A stretch of 64,000 nucleotides of DNA, taken from contig CM059579.1 of assembly GCA_030386875.1 (NCBI GenBank), positions 20,432,484-20,496,483 on the forward strand. Direction: 5' to 3'. Positions within the stretch are counted from its first letter, which is position 1. Each line of letters opens with the position of its first letter. The notes beneath the pieces are model-generated. The model saw only the letters and a list, made by a program, of their open reading frames with translations, had not been told where the DNA came from and did not search any database. This DNA is from Morinoia aosen. Lineage: Eukaryota > Arthropoda > Malacostraca > Amphipoda > Talitridae. This document shows, one piece after another, positions 39,341 through 49,439 of this stretch. A program made the translations under genes and the position numbers.

Positions 39341-39764
39341 ATGATGAACAGATTACAGAGCTAACAAGTACTACATAGTATCACTGAACTGGGTCGTTGG
39401 AGTATGGATCGAGGTGTCGTGAGAGCAGTAAAGATGCTTTGAACAAAAAAATAAAATTTATAAACAACAGAACGCTAACTTCAAAAACCCACAGCTACAC
39501 CGGCACATAAATCAAAGTTGTAACACCAAAATGAAGGGAAATTCTCGCCGAGAGTAGCGCTTGCCAGCAGCATGCATGGACATCACAAGCGCAGAGCAGC
39601 GAGCAGGTGGGTGTCATGCGCCGCTCGGCCACAAACTATAAACAAAATGAGGAATGGATTTACCTTTAGATTTTTAAGGTATTTTGACATGATGCATTTC
39701 TCACTAAACAAGTCCTTACAACGTCAATATTCGATTTTTTCATTGCAAATTTAATCTCAAATCT
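39341..39764. other. Unique sequence
   Basis: No gene, RNA or repeat seen. Confidence 0.5.
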
Positions 39765-40317
39765 CTACAGCTTTTTAACTTTAATTTAAAAAAGCTCAAG
39801 TTCAATTTCAAAAAGCTCAAGTTTAATTTTAAAAAGTTCAAAGTCAATTTAAAAGAGCTCAAGTTTAACTTAAACAAGATCAAGTTTAATTTAAAAAGTC
39901 TCAAGCAGGCTATATTTAAAAAAAGGAAAATTACAATTTTAATAAGCTTATGTTTCTAAAATTTCATACCTATGTAATAATAATATAAGTAGAGTTTATT
40001 TCTGAGAATGCATGTATTTAAAAGTACTGGCACTGTAAATAGAGTAAATCGACTATCAGACAAACCAAGCTATTATGATTTTGTACTTAATTTGACATTC
40101 TTCAAGTTTTCCCTATGAATCATTTGGCAAATCATTTGATAAACAAATCATCGGTACTTATATCTATTGACCAAAAAATTCCAAATGAATATCATGTAAT
40201 AAGTAACTGTGTGACAATTAGCAAACTGCACTGACTGGAAAGTTGAAAATTACATAGCTTTAAAATTATATTTAAACGATAATGCTCTACAATAATGGCT
40301 TATTATATCATGTTATA

Positions 40318-41065
40318 CGAGGCCTGTCGAAAAAGTATCCGACCTTTGGCCAGAAAAAATACTTCAACAACCTGACGGGGTTGGGACCCTAATCCCCTTC
40401 AAAGTAGGCTCCTTGTGCTTCCACACACTTAGCCCACCGATCCTTCCACTGCCGGAAACACCTCTGGAAGTCTTCTTTTGGAATGGTGTTCAGCTCTGTC
40501 GTCGCGTTCCGCATTATCTCTTCTCTACTCTCAAAACGGGATCCTTTCAGTGGTGTCTTCAATTTTGGAAACAACCAGAAGTCGCAAGGAGCCAGGTCTG
40601 GAGAGTAGGGAGGTTGGCGAACGGTCGTAATTCCATGTTTGGCCAAGAAATTGCGGATCAAATGGGATGAATGTGCGGGCGCGTTGTCGTGATGCAAGTG
40701 CCAGTTGTTCGCAGTCCACATGTCTGGTCTTTTGCGCCGAACTGCATCACGAAGTCGCCGGAGAACATCCTGATAGTACTCCTTTGTCACTGTTTGTCCT
40801 TCCGGTGCGTATTCGTGATGCACAATTCCACGGACATCAAAGAAAACAGTCAGCATCGAAGGAGTCAAACAGGCAATGCGACGATGGAGCTGAACACCAT
40901 TCTAAAAAAAAACTACCAGAGGTGTTTCCAGCAGTGGAAGGATCGGTGGGCTAAGTGTGTGCAAGCACAAGGGGCATACTTTGAAGGGGATTAGGGTCCC
41001 AACTCCGACAGGTATTCGAAATATTTTTTCTGGCCAAAGGTCGGATACTTTTTAGACAGGCCTCG
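40318..41065. mobile_element. Palindromic mariner remnant with TA target duplication
   Basis: Starts CGAGGCCTGTCGAAAAAG and ends with the inverted counterpart, flanked by TA on both sides (40316-40317 and 41066-41067), the target of Tc1/mariner elements. The right part (about 40870-41065) is an inverted, diverged copy of the left 200 bases, including the codons for the transposase C-terminus. The element thus has two 3' ends facing each other and has lost its 5' half. Confidence 0.88.
40389..40868 (-). pseudogene. mariner transposase, C-terminal half only
   Basis: The 159-codon open frame encodes the catalytic C-terminal half of a mariner-family transposase. It carries HHDNAPAHSS (D61) and YSPDLAPCDFWLFPKLK (D96), spaced by 34 residues as in the D,D34D motif. 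The frame opens at a TTG codon at the palindrome junction, not an ATG. The N-terminal DNA-binding region and the first catalytic aspartate are absent, replaced by an inverted copy of the 3' end. It is therefore inactive. The remaining frame has no stop, suggesting fairly recent damage. Confidence 0.92.
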
Positions 41066-41451
41066 TATAACATAGTATTACACATAAAATATATACCAAA
41101 TTAGAGGCCAATCTCTCAACTTATAATTTAATTTATACCCCTTTATACCATACCTATGTACATTTATACGTTATCTCCCATCTTTAAATCTTCTACCGCA
41201 AGTTGTCCAGCAAAATGCTTCTGTATATGATTGTAAGAGCGTAGTTATGGCAGTAATGGATTCATCTAAAAGTCAACTTTTTAAATTAAACTTTATCTTT
41301 TTTAAATTAAACTTGAGCTTTTTTTAAATTGACCTTGAACTTTTTTAAAGTAAACTTGAACTTTTTAAACTGAACTTGACCTTTTTCAAATTAAACTTGA
41401 ACTTTTTGAATTGAACTTGACCTCTTTTAAGTTAAAGTGAAAAAGATGTAG

Positions 41452-41696
41452 TGTGTTGTAAAGAATAAGTATGAAGTTTTAAGCACAGAAAGGAAAAAAA
41501 AAGGGAAAAAATGCGTCAAATAGACTCCACGAGCGCAAAATAGTTGCCCTATATGTAGAAAAATAGGAAAATTTTGCTTCGAATAGGTCCGATATGAAGC
41601 ATTGATTACGCTTCAAGTGTTCAAGCAAATATTGACCCGAGTGAGATATTATATTGCTGCAATGTGTTTAAATTGTGCCATTTTAACCCTACATAG
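41452..41696. other. Unique sequence
   Basis: No gene or repeat seen. Confidence 0.5.
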
Positions 41697-41895
41697 CCAC
41701 AAAGAAAAGTGTTTTGAGAAAATAAAGTGAGAAGCTCCATTTAGGATGGACTTGATAAAACGGGCAACCTGGGTACACGGTGTGTCCCCGCACCTTGCGT
41801 ATAGACACCACATGATTCAAAGAAGCTTATGAAGCAAAATAAATGTTGAAGTAGAGGTAATAAGCGCTGAAAAAGGACAGCAGTGAACTGAAAAC
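41697..41895 (-). mobile_element. SINE-like dispersed repeat, 5'-truncated copy
   Basis: Shares CTCCATTTAGGATGGA, GAAGCTTATGAAGCAAAATA, GCTGAAAAAGGACAGCAG and GTGAACTGAAAA with the other copies. On the plus strand the match stops after that last block, so in the minus-strand reading the 5' part is missing, as in incomplete reverse transcription. Confidence 0.75.
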
Positions 41896-41988
41896 ATGTA
41901 AGAAAATTCTCACCGTTCTATTCAGGTTTTCTTCCGAGAGTTGTATTCATGGGTTTTGGTAGGTTTGCTCAGGGTTGGCGGCACGCTA

Positions 41989-42046
41989 GTGTTCTAACAG
42001 AAAAAGTGTTCTAACAGAAAAAGTGTTCTAACAGAACACTTTTAAC
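41989..42046. repeat. 17-bp tandem triplicate
   Basis: Three copies of GTGTTCTAACAGAAAAA, followed by ACACTTTT, the inverse of part of the unit. Next, ACGCCTGGTCACTACGCACTG (one base differs in the second copy) is duplicated at about 42045 and 42092. Confidence 0.9.
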
Positions 42047-42447
42047 GCCTGGTCACTACGCACTGACTGGCTGGCACTCCAGCCAATGCGCAACGCCTGG
42101 TCGCTACGCACTGGCTGGAGTGCGCTCTCGTGAAGCAACGGAGATTCGGCAGTGGCTGGATAAGTTCTTTCCTTCCTGCTGTTCTGTTTCCCTATATTTT
42201 TTGTTTGTGTGATTGTCGTGTGATTTTCGTTATTTTCAGTTGCCCTCTATCAATGCTTAATTCTCATCTATAGTGCTTCAGGCTACTCAATCCAAACGAT
42301 TAAAGAACTCAACCTAAACAACTAAATTTCAATTAAATGCTGAGTTCTGCGCAGCTAAAACCGATCCGCGCGTAAATACGCTGATCTTGCACTGAAACTC
42401 TTACTTTATCAAGTGGACCATAGGTTCCTTCAAATTAACTCTATTTT
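42047..42447. other. Unique sequence with a short duplication
   Basis: The CGCCTGGTC-type duplication occupies the first 75 bases. The rest shows no gene. Confidence 0.5.
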
Positions 42448-44079
42448 CTACAGCTTTTCAACTTAAATTTAAAAAAGTTCAAGTTCAATTTAAAAAAGCT
42501 TAAGCTTAATTTAAAAAAGCTCAAGTTTAATTTAAAAAAGCTCTAGTTTAATTTAAAAAAGTTCAAGTTCAATTTAAAAAAGCTTAAGCTTAATTTAAAA
42601 AAGCTCAAGTTTAATTTAAAAAAGCTCAAGTTTAATTTAAAAAAGCTCAAGTTTAATTTAAAAAGTTCAAGTTTAATTTAAAAAAGATCAAGTTTAATTT
42701 ACAAAAGATCAAGTTTAATTTAAAAAATATCAAGTTTAATTGAAAAAGTCTCAAGCAGACTATATTTAAAAAAGGGTCAATTTCAATTTTGAAATGCTTA
42801 TGTTTCTAAAATTGCATATTTGTGTAATAATAATAGTATAATTAAAGTTTATTCATGAGAATGCATATTCATTTAAAGAACTGGCACTGAAAATAATGTA
42901 AATCGAATATAAGACAAACTAAGCTGCTGTAATTTTGTACTCAATTTGACATTCTTTAAGTTTTACCTATGAATCATTTGCTAAACAGGTCATCGGTACT
43001 TTTAACTATTGACAAAATGGTTCGAATAAATTTCATATAATAAGTAACTGTAGGACAATTAGCAAACTGCACTGACTGAAAAATTGAACATTACTGATCT
43101 TCAACTTTTCAGTCAGTGCAGATTGCTAATTGTCCCACAGTTACTTATAGCATAAATTTTATTCATTTATGTCAATAGATATAAGTGCCGATGATCTGTT
43201 TAGCAAATGATTCATAGGTAAAACTTGAAGAATGCCAAATTAGGTCCATCACAGCAGCTTGCCTTGTCTGATATTCGATTTGCTCTATTTTCAGGGCCAA
43301 TACTTTTAAATAAATATGCCTTCTGACAAATAAACTTTACTTATATTATTATTACATGAGTATGAAATTTTAGAAACATAAGCTTTTCAAAATTGAAGTT
43401 CATTTTTTTTAAATACAGCCTGCTTGAGACTTTTTAAATTAAAAAGCAAGGCGAAAATCGCTACACGTAAAGTCATTTGTATTAAAAATGATCAAATAAA
43501 ACTGAACGTTTCGAACTAACTGTCCGTCTTCAGCAAGAAAATTTCTGTAAAGCGAAACCAAATAAGAAAAATTAATGCACTAAAGTGGGATATACACAAA
43601 ATCTAAACTTTGAAAAAACACAAACAACGGTAAAAGAATGTGTAAAAGATGAAGGAAAAACTAAATTACGTGTTGGCAACATGAGGCGGGAAAGCACTTT
43701 GAGCGTCAATGAGAGTAGGTTTCATTCTGTAAATATACAAAGATTCGAGAAGGTGCAGATCTGTTCTATAGGAGGTACTGATCTGTAAGAAGTGTTCTGT
43801 AAGAGTTTTCATTCTCAACCTGAGAAGCATCAATGATGGATTTTTTAAATTAAACTTGATCTTTTTTAAATTAAACTTGAGCTTTTTTAAATTAAACTTG
43901 AGCATTTTTAAATTGACCTTGACCTTTTTTAAATTAAACTTGAGCTTTTTTCAATTGAACTTGACCTTTTTTAAATTAAACTTGAGCTTTTTTAAATTGA
44001 ACTTGACCTTTTTTAAATTGAACTTGACCTTTTTTAAATTAAACTTGAGCTTTTTTAAATTAAAGTTAAAAAGCTGTAG
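42448..44079. mobile_element. Foldback-like element 2, long palindrome with 21-bp subrepeats
   Basis: Starts CTACAGCTTTTCAACTTAAA and ends with the inverted TTTAAAGTTAAAAAGCTGTAG-type terminus. The outer left arm (42465-42760) has about 14 subrepeats of AAGCTCAAGTTTAATTTAAAA. The outer right arm (43843-44070) has about 11 inverted subrepeats. The inner arms are unique sequence, 42770-43085 and 43096-43437, inverted relative to each other with the centre near 43091. Plus-strand frames such as 43856-44086 are subrepeat artefacts. No transposase is encoded, so it is non-autonomous. Confidence 0.85.
43446..43841. mobile_element. Sequence inserted in the right arm of foldback element 2
   Basis: About 400 bp with no counterpart in the left arm, lying between the inner arm and the inverted subrepeats. 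TTTTTAAATTAAA occurs on both sides but is also part of the subrepeat, so it cannot be taken as a target duplication. On the minus strand it contains CTGAAGACGGAC followed by GTTCGAAACG near 43504-43534. Confidence 0.55.
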
Positions 44080-45373
44080 TTTCTAAAATCAAATCAAACC
44101 TTCAACTATATTTTCTATTTTTCCAGCCTGGAGCACTTACCTTCGACTGATTTCCTCTAAATTTCTGAAATAAGACTTCTCCAAAAGTGTACACACACTG
44201 AGTGCACAATTAGCTCAGGTCAGTGGGTTTCCCGTTGATAGATAAATCCTCAAAGTTTTTCATAGTGCGCAAATACAATAGTCTAATCTAAAAATACATT
44301 TCCTTTCAACTGCACTTTTGCTTTCACAAACAGTAATACCGTCGTTCCTACTTCTGCCACTCCGGAGTCTGTAGCGGGTGAAGTTTTCTGGCCGTGCGAC
44401 AGCACTGATCGAGCTCCGGTTCTTTTGACGTTACCGACGTCACCGTTCAGTGTCAGCTTGGGCTACGCCTGGCCTTCCATTCCGTTGCATCGGCAACCAC
44501 GTAGAGCTGAATGAGACCTTGGTTTCAGCTTGGGTAGCGACCTGGCCTAGGAGGCATCACGTTAAGCAGTCATCTCTTCGAAGATGCTTGGAAACTGCTT
44601 CATACTGGCGCATCTCCTATTTTGCATCTCTTATTTTAACCAATATTATTCCTTTCAATAAATTTACTCAGCCGTCCCTGACCTGTTGTCAGAGACAGCC
44701 TTATGTTATAAGTTTTTCAAAATTTACGCCTCAAATTTGAGCCGCAATTAATCTAATGTCAAAATTAAATTGAAAGTTGAAATTGTATTACGTAACCTTG
44801 AAACGATTGTGTGAAATAGTCACAAACAGATAGTCCGTACCATAACAGAAGCCTATTCTATTCGAACAAAAAGAAGAACTCCCAAACATTGAGCTCTCGT
44901 CGTGGCCCAGTGAGCGCTAATTCGCTTTGACAAAATAGTCGACTCCCCTGGAAGGGTTGTACGAGATGGAAGAACATTCATTAGATATGCATAAAAAGTT
45001 ATTGATGTATGTGTCCTAAACCACATTCCTCCAACCAGACGCTTATATTTTATGGGTTGAAAATTTTCGCGAGAAGCGAACAACTTGCGGAGTGCATGGC
45101 CATCGCAGCCTACAAATTTATCCTAAGGTCGACCAGCCAAGAGAAATTTACCCAGCAATTGTACAGCTGTGACATCACACAAGCCAGCACCACGGGAAAA
45201 TTTATTCATGCAGAGTCATGCTCGAACACAGCCCAGTAGCAGGGACCAACGCTAACGAAGCTCACTCTGGCTTCCTTTCAATTTAAAATGAAAATGAATC
45301 CGTTTTCCAGGGTGAAGCTCGGGTGACCTCTGTAAAGTTGACATTTGTTTGTGGTATGAGCAACGCCACACAA
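44080..45373. other. Unique sequence, no gene supported
   Basis: A loose direct repeat of CAGCTTGGG with downstream GCCTGGCC occurs near 44455 and 44525. No coding domain. Confidence 0.5.
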
Positions 45374-45520
45374 CCTACACCACCACACCACCGTCAGGAG
45401 GAAGCAGAGGCCACATCACATCACCTACACCACCACACCACCGTGATAAATAATGATAATGAAGCAGCAGGGGCAGACCACACCCCCTACACCACCACAC
45501 CACCGTCAGGAGGCCACACC
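45374..45520. repeat. Short dispersed-tandem block CCTACACCACCACACCACCG
   Basis: The block recurs at 45374, 45424 and 45486 with unequal spacers of CCTCAGGAGG-type and AT-rich sequence. Confidence 0.8.
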
Positions 45521-46377
45521 ACACCACCTACACCAGGGCTAGGAAGAGTGTCACGCTCAGGTGCTCTGTTCCTCAATTCTGACAAATTTGATGCGTTTAT
45601 CATGGTCATTGTTTTGAGTATGTTTTAAGTGAACGATTACTACTATTAATATTGTTGTAATGTGTAAGAACTATTTATGAAAAAAAAATTTGAAAACTTT
45701 GTGACGGAATTCGGTGCGCCTTTTTTGCAAGGTTCAAAGTGATGCAAGGTCTTAGGCGTACCGGGCGGAAGACGACCTAAAATGCAATGGGTTTTAATTT
45801 CGGTACCTCTCTTGAACGTCGTAGGCTATCAGAGCGTACTACTAATTTTATTTCAGATTTTTTGAGTTTAAATCAGACCATCTTTGGCGAGATTGTATCA
45901 GGATTGGCATTAATAGGCTAAAACCCGATGGTTTTTAAAATTTGTCGAATAAAAAAGAATTTTTACGGTTGATGTTATCGCCTAAGCGATATGGTAAAAA
46001 TTGAAGTTAAGATCAATTTTATTTGCTCAGTTTTGGGCAACTATACATTCAGCGATGTGGGTATTATTCTATGGTATCGATAACGAGTGAAGCAATGAGA
46101 CAGATTTTGAAATAAATCACTAAATTAACACGAAAACCTTAAACGGAGGATTTAATATCGTGGTTTTCCTCCTTTTCTGTTTAGGGTATCCTCTACGCCG
46201 CAGTGCCGAGGTCTAGGATTACCGGCCGCATTTCGGCTCTCCTTGCGGAGGACGATCTAAATCTTTGAAAAAATTTCATGTGGTTAGCTGTGTGAGATCG
46301 ATGACAGATTTCCTTTTTGGTTTTTAAGGTCAAAACACGGTAGAGGGTTGGGTCGGGTTAAGTTGCGTTTGGTTGGG
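45521..46377. other. Unique sequence with one imperfect duplication
   Basis: AGGTCTTAGGCGTACCGGGCG followed by GACGACCTAAA (45749-45782) is echoed by AGGTCTAGGATTACCGGCCG followed by GACGATCTAAA (46209-46262). No gene is visible. Confidence 0.5.
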
Positions 46378-46380
46378 TTA

Positions 46381-46564
46381 AGCGGCCCACAGACGATCAA
46401 TTTTATTGTCAATATAATTGACAATAATGAATATTGACAATTTAATTGATCGCCTGTGGGCTTGATTGACGACTGTCAAATAATTGACTTCGCGGCCCAA
46501 AAAAATCTCGTCAATATATTAAGTCAATGATATTGACAATTAAACTGATCGTCTATGAGCGGCT
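46381..46564. mobile_element. 184-bp MITE with TTA target duplication, Harbinger-like
   Basis: Terminal inverted repeats AGCGGCCCACAGACGATCA and AGCCGCTCATAGACGATCA (read from the right end) continue into TTGTCAAT. TTA flanks both sides (46378-46380 and 46565-46567). A 3-bp TWA duplication is typical of PIF/Harbinger transposons. The left half is itself a palindrome (46384-46462). It encodes nothing. Confidence 0.75.
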
Positions 46565-46567
46565 TTA

Positions 46568-47058
46568 GGCTGGGTTAGATTAAGACACGATGCGATGGGT
46601 TTAGATATGTGGAGACGGTTTGGTAAATTAAAATTAAATAAAATTTTGAGGATAAGTTAACCATCAATTTCAAAATTAGTGTGTTTTGCTAGGATTAGAG
46701 TAGGTTTTATTTAGGTCTAGCAGCCTACAATTCATTGTATTCAGTAACACGCAAAAACAAGGATGAGCTTTTGAAAAAAATTCAACCATGGGCCCTGTAA
46801 CCCTAATCGGAAAATAATTATAGTTATTGGCTTCATAATTAATGCCCCTACAGTGCATTTATTTTGACATTCACATCAATATCAATTAAACGGAGGCAAT
46901 AACCATTATTTTCATAAATACTGCTCCTGTAGTGTATTTATTCTGGCGTCATCAACATCAGATTATCACTATCGCAGGAGGACTCAAGTAAGACCTTGCA
47001 TCTCCTGATACCATCCGAGCGTGTAAAATACATAACTCCTCAATAACAAGACTCGCAC
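46568..47058. other. Unique sequence
   Basis: Contains ACTGTAGTGTATTTATT-like near-duplicates at about 46850 and 46930. No gene seen. Confidence 0.5.
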
Positions 47059-47071
47059 CTCAGTGACGAAA

Positions 47072-47429
47072 TTATTATTATATAAGAAAGTTTTAGCCTC
47101 CCTTAACCACGATAAAGATGTTCTAAGAGAGGAAAGAGGAAAGCACCATTTAGTATGGAGTTGAGGGAACGCGGAATCTATGCACAAGGTGCACAGAAAC
47201 AGATAGCTAGGAAAGAAGTTCATGAAACAAGAAAAAAGTTGAAGAAGAAAGTAGTTGGTGCTGAAAAACAGGACAGCAGTGAACCGAAAAAAGGTGGTCC
47301 GTAACAAAACAAAAACCTATTTTATTACAACAAAAAGGAAGCCTACCTAACCTTTAGCTCGGGCCCTCACATGGTTCCCCTGGGAGCGCTAATTCCCATA
47401 GATACGATACCTGTATCCCCCTGAGGGGA
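47072..47429 (-). mobile_element. SINE-like dispersed repeat, reference full-length copy with 13-bp duplication
   Basis: Bounded by a perfect direct repeat CTCAGTGACGAAA at 47059-47071 and 47430-47442. Read on the minus strand the 358-bp element starts TCCCCTCAGGGGGATAC, passes through TGTGAGGGCCCGAGCT and CAGTGCACTGCTGTC-type sequence, and ends GGGAGGCTAAAACTTTC with an ATAATAATAA tail. Perfect 13-bp duplication, AT-rich 3' tail and no coding capacity indicate a retroposed, non-autonomous element. The 5' end can form a small hairpin (CCCCTCAGGGG). Confidence 0.88.
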
Positions 47430-47442
47430 CTCAGTGACGAAA

Positions 47443-47792
47443 ACACAGTTCACACATTTCATCCAACGAAATCAATTAGCGTGTTCATTGACGTGTAAAT
47501 TCAAATTTCGGTACTCTTTCCTGAACAAAAACAAATGCAAACCACATTTTCATGGATTTTGCATTCCTTGCGAAAGCTTGACTTTTATATTGAATTTTTT
47601 GCATTTCTTGCGACCATTCCGTAGTTCAGCAACTCTTCTGTATTTCAAGCGAGTTTTTATTTTTCAGACCCCTCACTCTGTGTTTCGGAAAGTTTCCAAA
47701 CGTCAAAGGGATCTCGAGATCACTGAAGAATAAGTCATGAATTGTGAGTACAACGTCCAGGTCTGATGCTTTGATGCGCCTCCGCGATGCGG
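47443..47792. other. Unique sequence
   Basis: A 99-codon plus frame (47434-47733) has no domain. No gene supported. Confidence 0.5.
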
Positions 47793-48360
47793 CCCAGCGC
47801 GATGCAAAATTGCACCACGGATCCCGCAATGATTCAGCGCGATGCAAAACTGTATCACAAATTCTGTAATGTTATAGCGTGATGCAAAACTGTGTCACAG
47901 ATTGTGTAATGTTATAGCGCGATGCAAAACTGTGTCACAGATTGTGTAATGTTATAGCGCGATGCAAAACTGTATCACAAATTGTGTAATGTTATAGCGC
48001 GATGCAAAACTGTATCACAAATTGTGTAATGTTATAGCGCGATGCAAAACTGTGTCACAGATTGTGTAATGTTATAGCGCGATGCAAAACTGTGTCACAG
48101 ATTGTGTAATGTTATAGCGCGATGCAAAACTGTATCACAGATTGTGTAATGTTATAGCGCGATGCAAAACTGTGTCACTGATCGTGCAATGTTTCAGCGC
48201 GATGCAAAACTGTATCACAAATTGTGTAATGTTATAGCGCGATGCGAAACTGTGTCACTGATCGTGCAATGTTTCAGCGCGATGCAAAACTGTATCACAA
48301 ATTGTGTAATGTTATAGCGCGATGCGAAATAGTATCATAGATCGTGTATTGTTCCACTGT
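47793..48360. repeat. 40-bp minisatellite
   Basis: About 14 copies of a 40-bp unit that starts GCGCGATGCAAAACTG and ends TGTGTAATGTTATA. Two sites vary (TATCACAA/TGTCACAG). The first and last copies are diverged. Confidence 0.97.
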
Positions 48361-48399
48361 GGTGCTAAATTACTCCATGGAGCGTGTGATACTTCGGTA
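48361..48399. repeat. Decayed 40-bp unit joining two arrays
   Basis: GGTGCTAAATTACTCCATGG and GTGTGATACTTCGGTA follow the spacing of the 40-bp unit, and the 17-bp array starts at its end. Confidence 0.6.
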
Positions 48400-48606
48400 C
48401 AATGTCACGAGTACAATGTCGTTACGAGTACAATGTCGTCACGAGTACAATGTCGTCACGAGTACAATGTCGTCACGAGTACAATGTCGTCACGAGTACA
48501 AAGTCGTCACGAGTACAATGACGTCACAAGTACAATGACGTCGCGAGTACAATGACGTCACGAGTACAATGACGTCACAAGTACCATGTCGTTACGAATA
48601 CAATGA
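48400..48606. repeat. 17-bp minisatellite (ACGAGTACAATGTCGTC)
   Basis: About 12 copies, first with ATGTCGTC then with ATGACGTC, abutting the 40-bp array. Confidence 0.96.
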
Positions 48607-49287
48607 CGAATTGGTGAAGAGTCAATAAATACTGAATGGATATTTCAAGGGAGTTCCCTCGCTCCACCACGCTGGAAGTCGTAAGATAAAAAAGCGAAGT
48701 TCACCTAATTATAAACTCATTATAACTCACATATTCATCGTGACCATTGTATTGTAATTTTATAAAATTTGAACCTTGAATAAGGAGCGTAGAATTCCGT
48801 CCTTAGGTACATTAATGAGTGCCCCGTGTTAAACTTGAAATTAAGCCATTCATCACGCAGCGTTAAATTATTAAAGCAAACGTGAGCGCAACACTATTCG
48901 AACTGATAAATGGATTTAAATGAAATTTTCAGCGAGTGTTGGCACAACTGACGAGCATACTGTAAAGATTATGCATTCGTAGGCAAAACGAGTGATGAAT
49001 TGTAGCATTCTTACTGAATGGCCGGGAATCTTACACCGCGAAATTATAAGCGATACTTATTAAGACTCAATAAATCCAAAGAATAATCACTTCAATGATT
49101 CTTACGTTGAGAAAAATAGGCATAAGTATTGAATCTATTGAAAAACTGATAAATGTGAAATAATGGTAACGTTAATGAAAATCTGTAGTGTATTAATATG
49201 GAATATTCACCATATAGTAAATGACGAACAAGTGGTCGATAGGAGGAATTAGTTAATTTCTTCGTAATACGAGTACGTAATACGTAA
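48607..49287. other. AT-rich unique sequence
   Basis: No gene seen. It ends in a small TACGTAATACG tandem repeat at 49264-49290. Confidence 0.5.
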
Positions 49288-49289
49288 TA

Positions 49290-49428
49290 CGAGGCAGTGG
49301 AAGGATCGGTGGGCTAAGTGTGTGGAAGCACAAGGAGCCTACTTTGAAGGGGATTAGGGTCCCAACCCCGTCAGGTTGTTGAAGTATTTTTTCTGGCCAA
49401 AGGTCGGATACTTTTTCGACAGGCCTCG
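49290..49428 (+). mobile_element. mariner deletion derivative (3' end), TA-flanked
   Basis: From 49293 to 49428 it is identical by eye to the inverse complement of 40318-40453, the left end of the mariner remnant. It therefore carries the last transposase codons and one complete terminal repeat (ending GACAGGCCTCG). The other terminal repeat is reduced to about CGAGG. TA is present at 49288-49289 and 49429-49430. Confidence 0.88.
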
Positions 49429-49439
49429 TATGTCAACAA

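Larger units (their letters stand above)
39765..41451. mobile_element. Foldback-like element 1, with nested mariner
   Basis: The left end starts CTACAGCTTTTTAACTTTAA and continues as degenerate 21-bp subrepeats (AAGCTCAAGTTTAATTT) to about 39905. The right end is their inverted counterpart: subrepeats on the opposite strand at 41270-41440, ending in ATGTAG. Inside the left arm a unique block (39905-40250) is closely related to the inner arm of the second foldback element. Terminal inverted repeats made of short subrepeats recall Drosophila FB elements; homology to those is not shown. A palindromic mariner remnant is inserted at 40318-41065. Confidence 0.75.

Noticed and set aside
40671-40994. 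107-codon plus frame ending in mariner-like residues
   Set aside because: Its last part is only the inverted duplicate of the mariner C-terminus; the first part is antisense to the transposase remnant.
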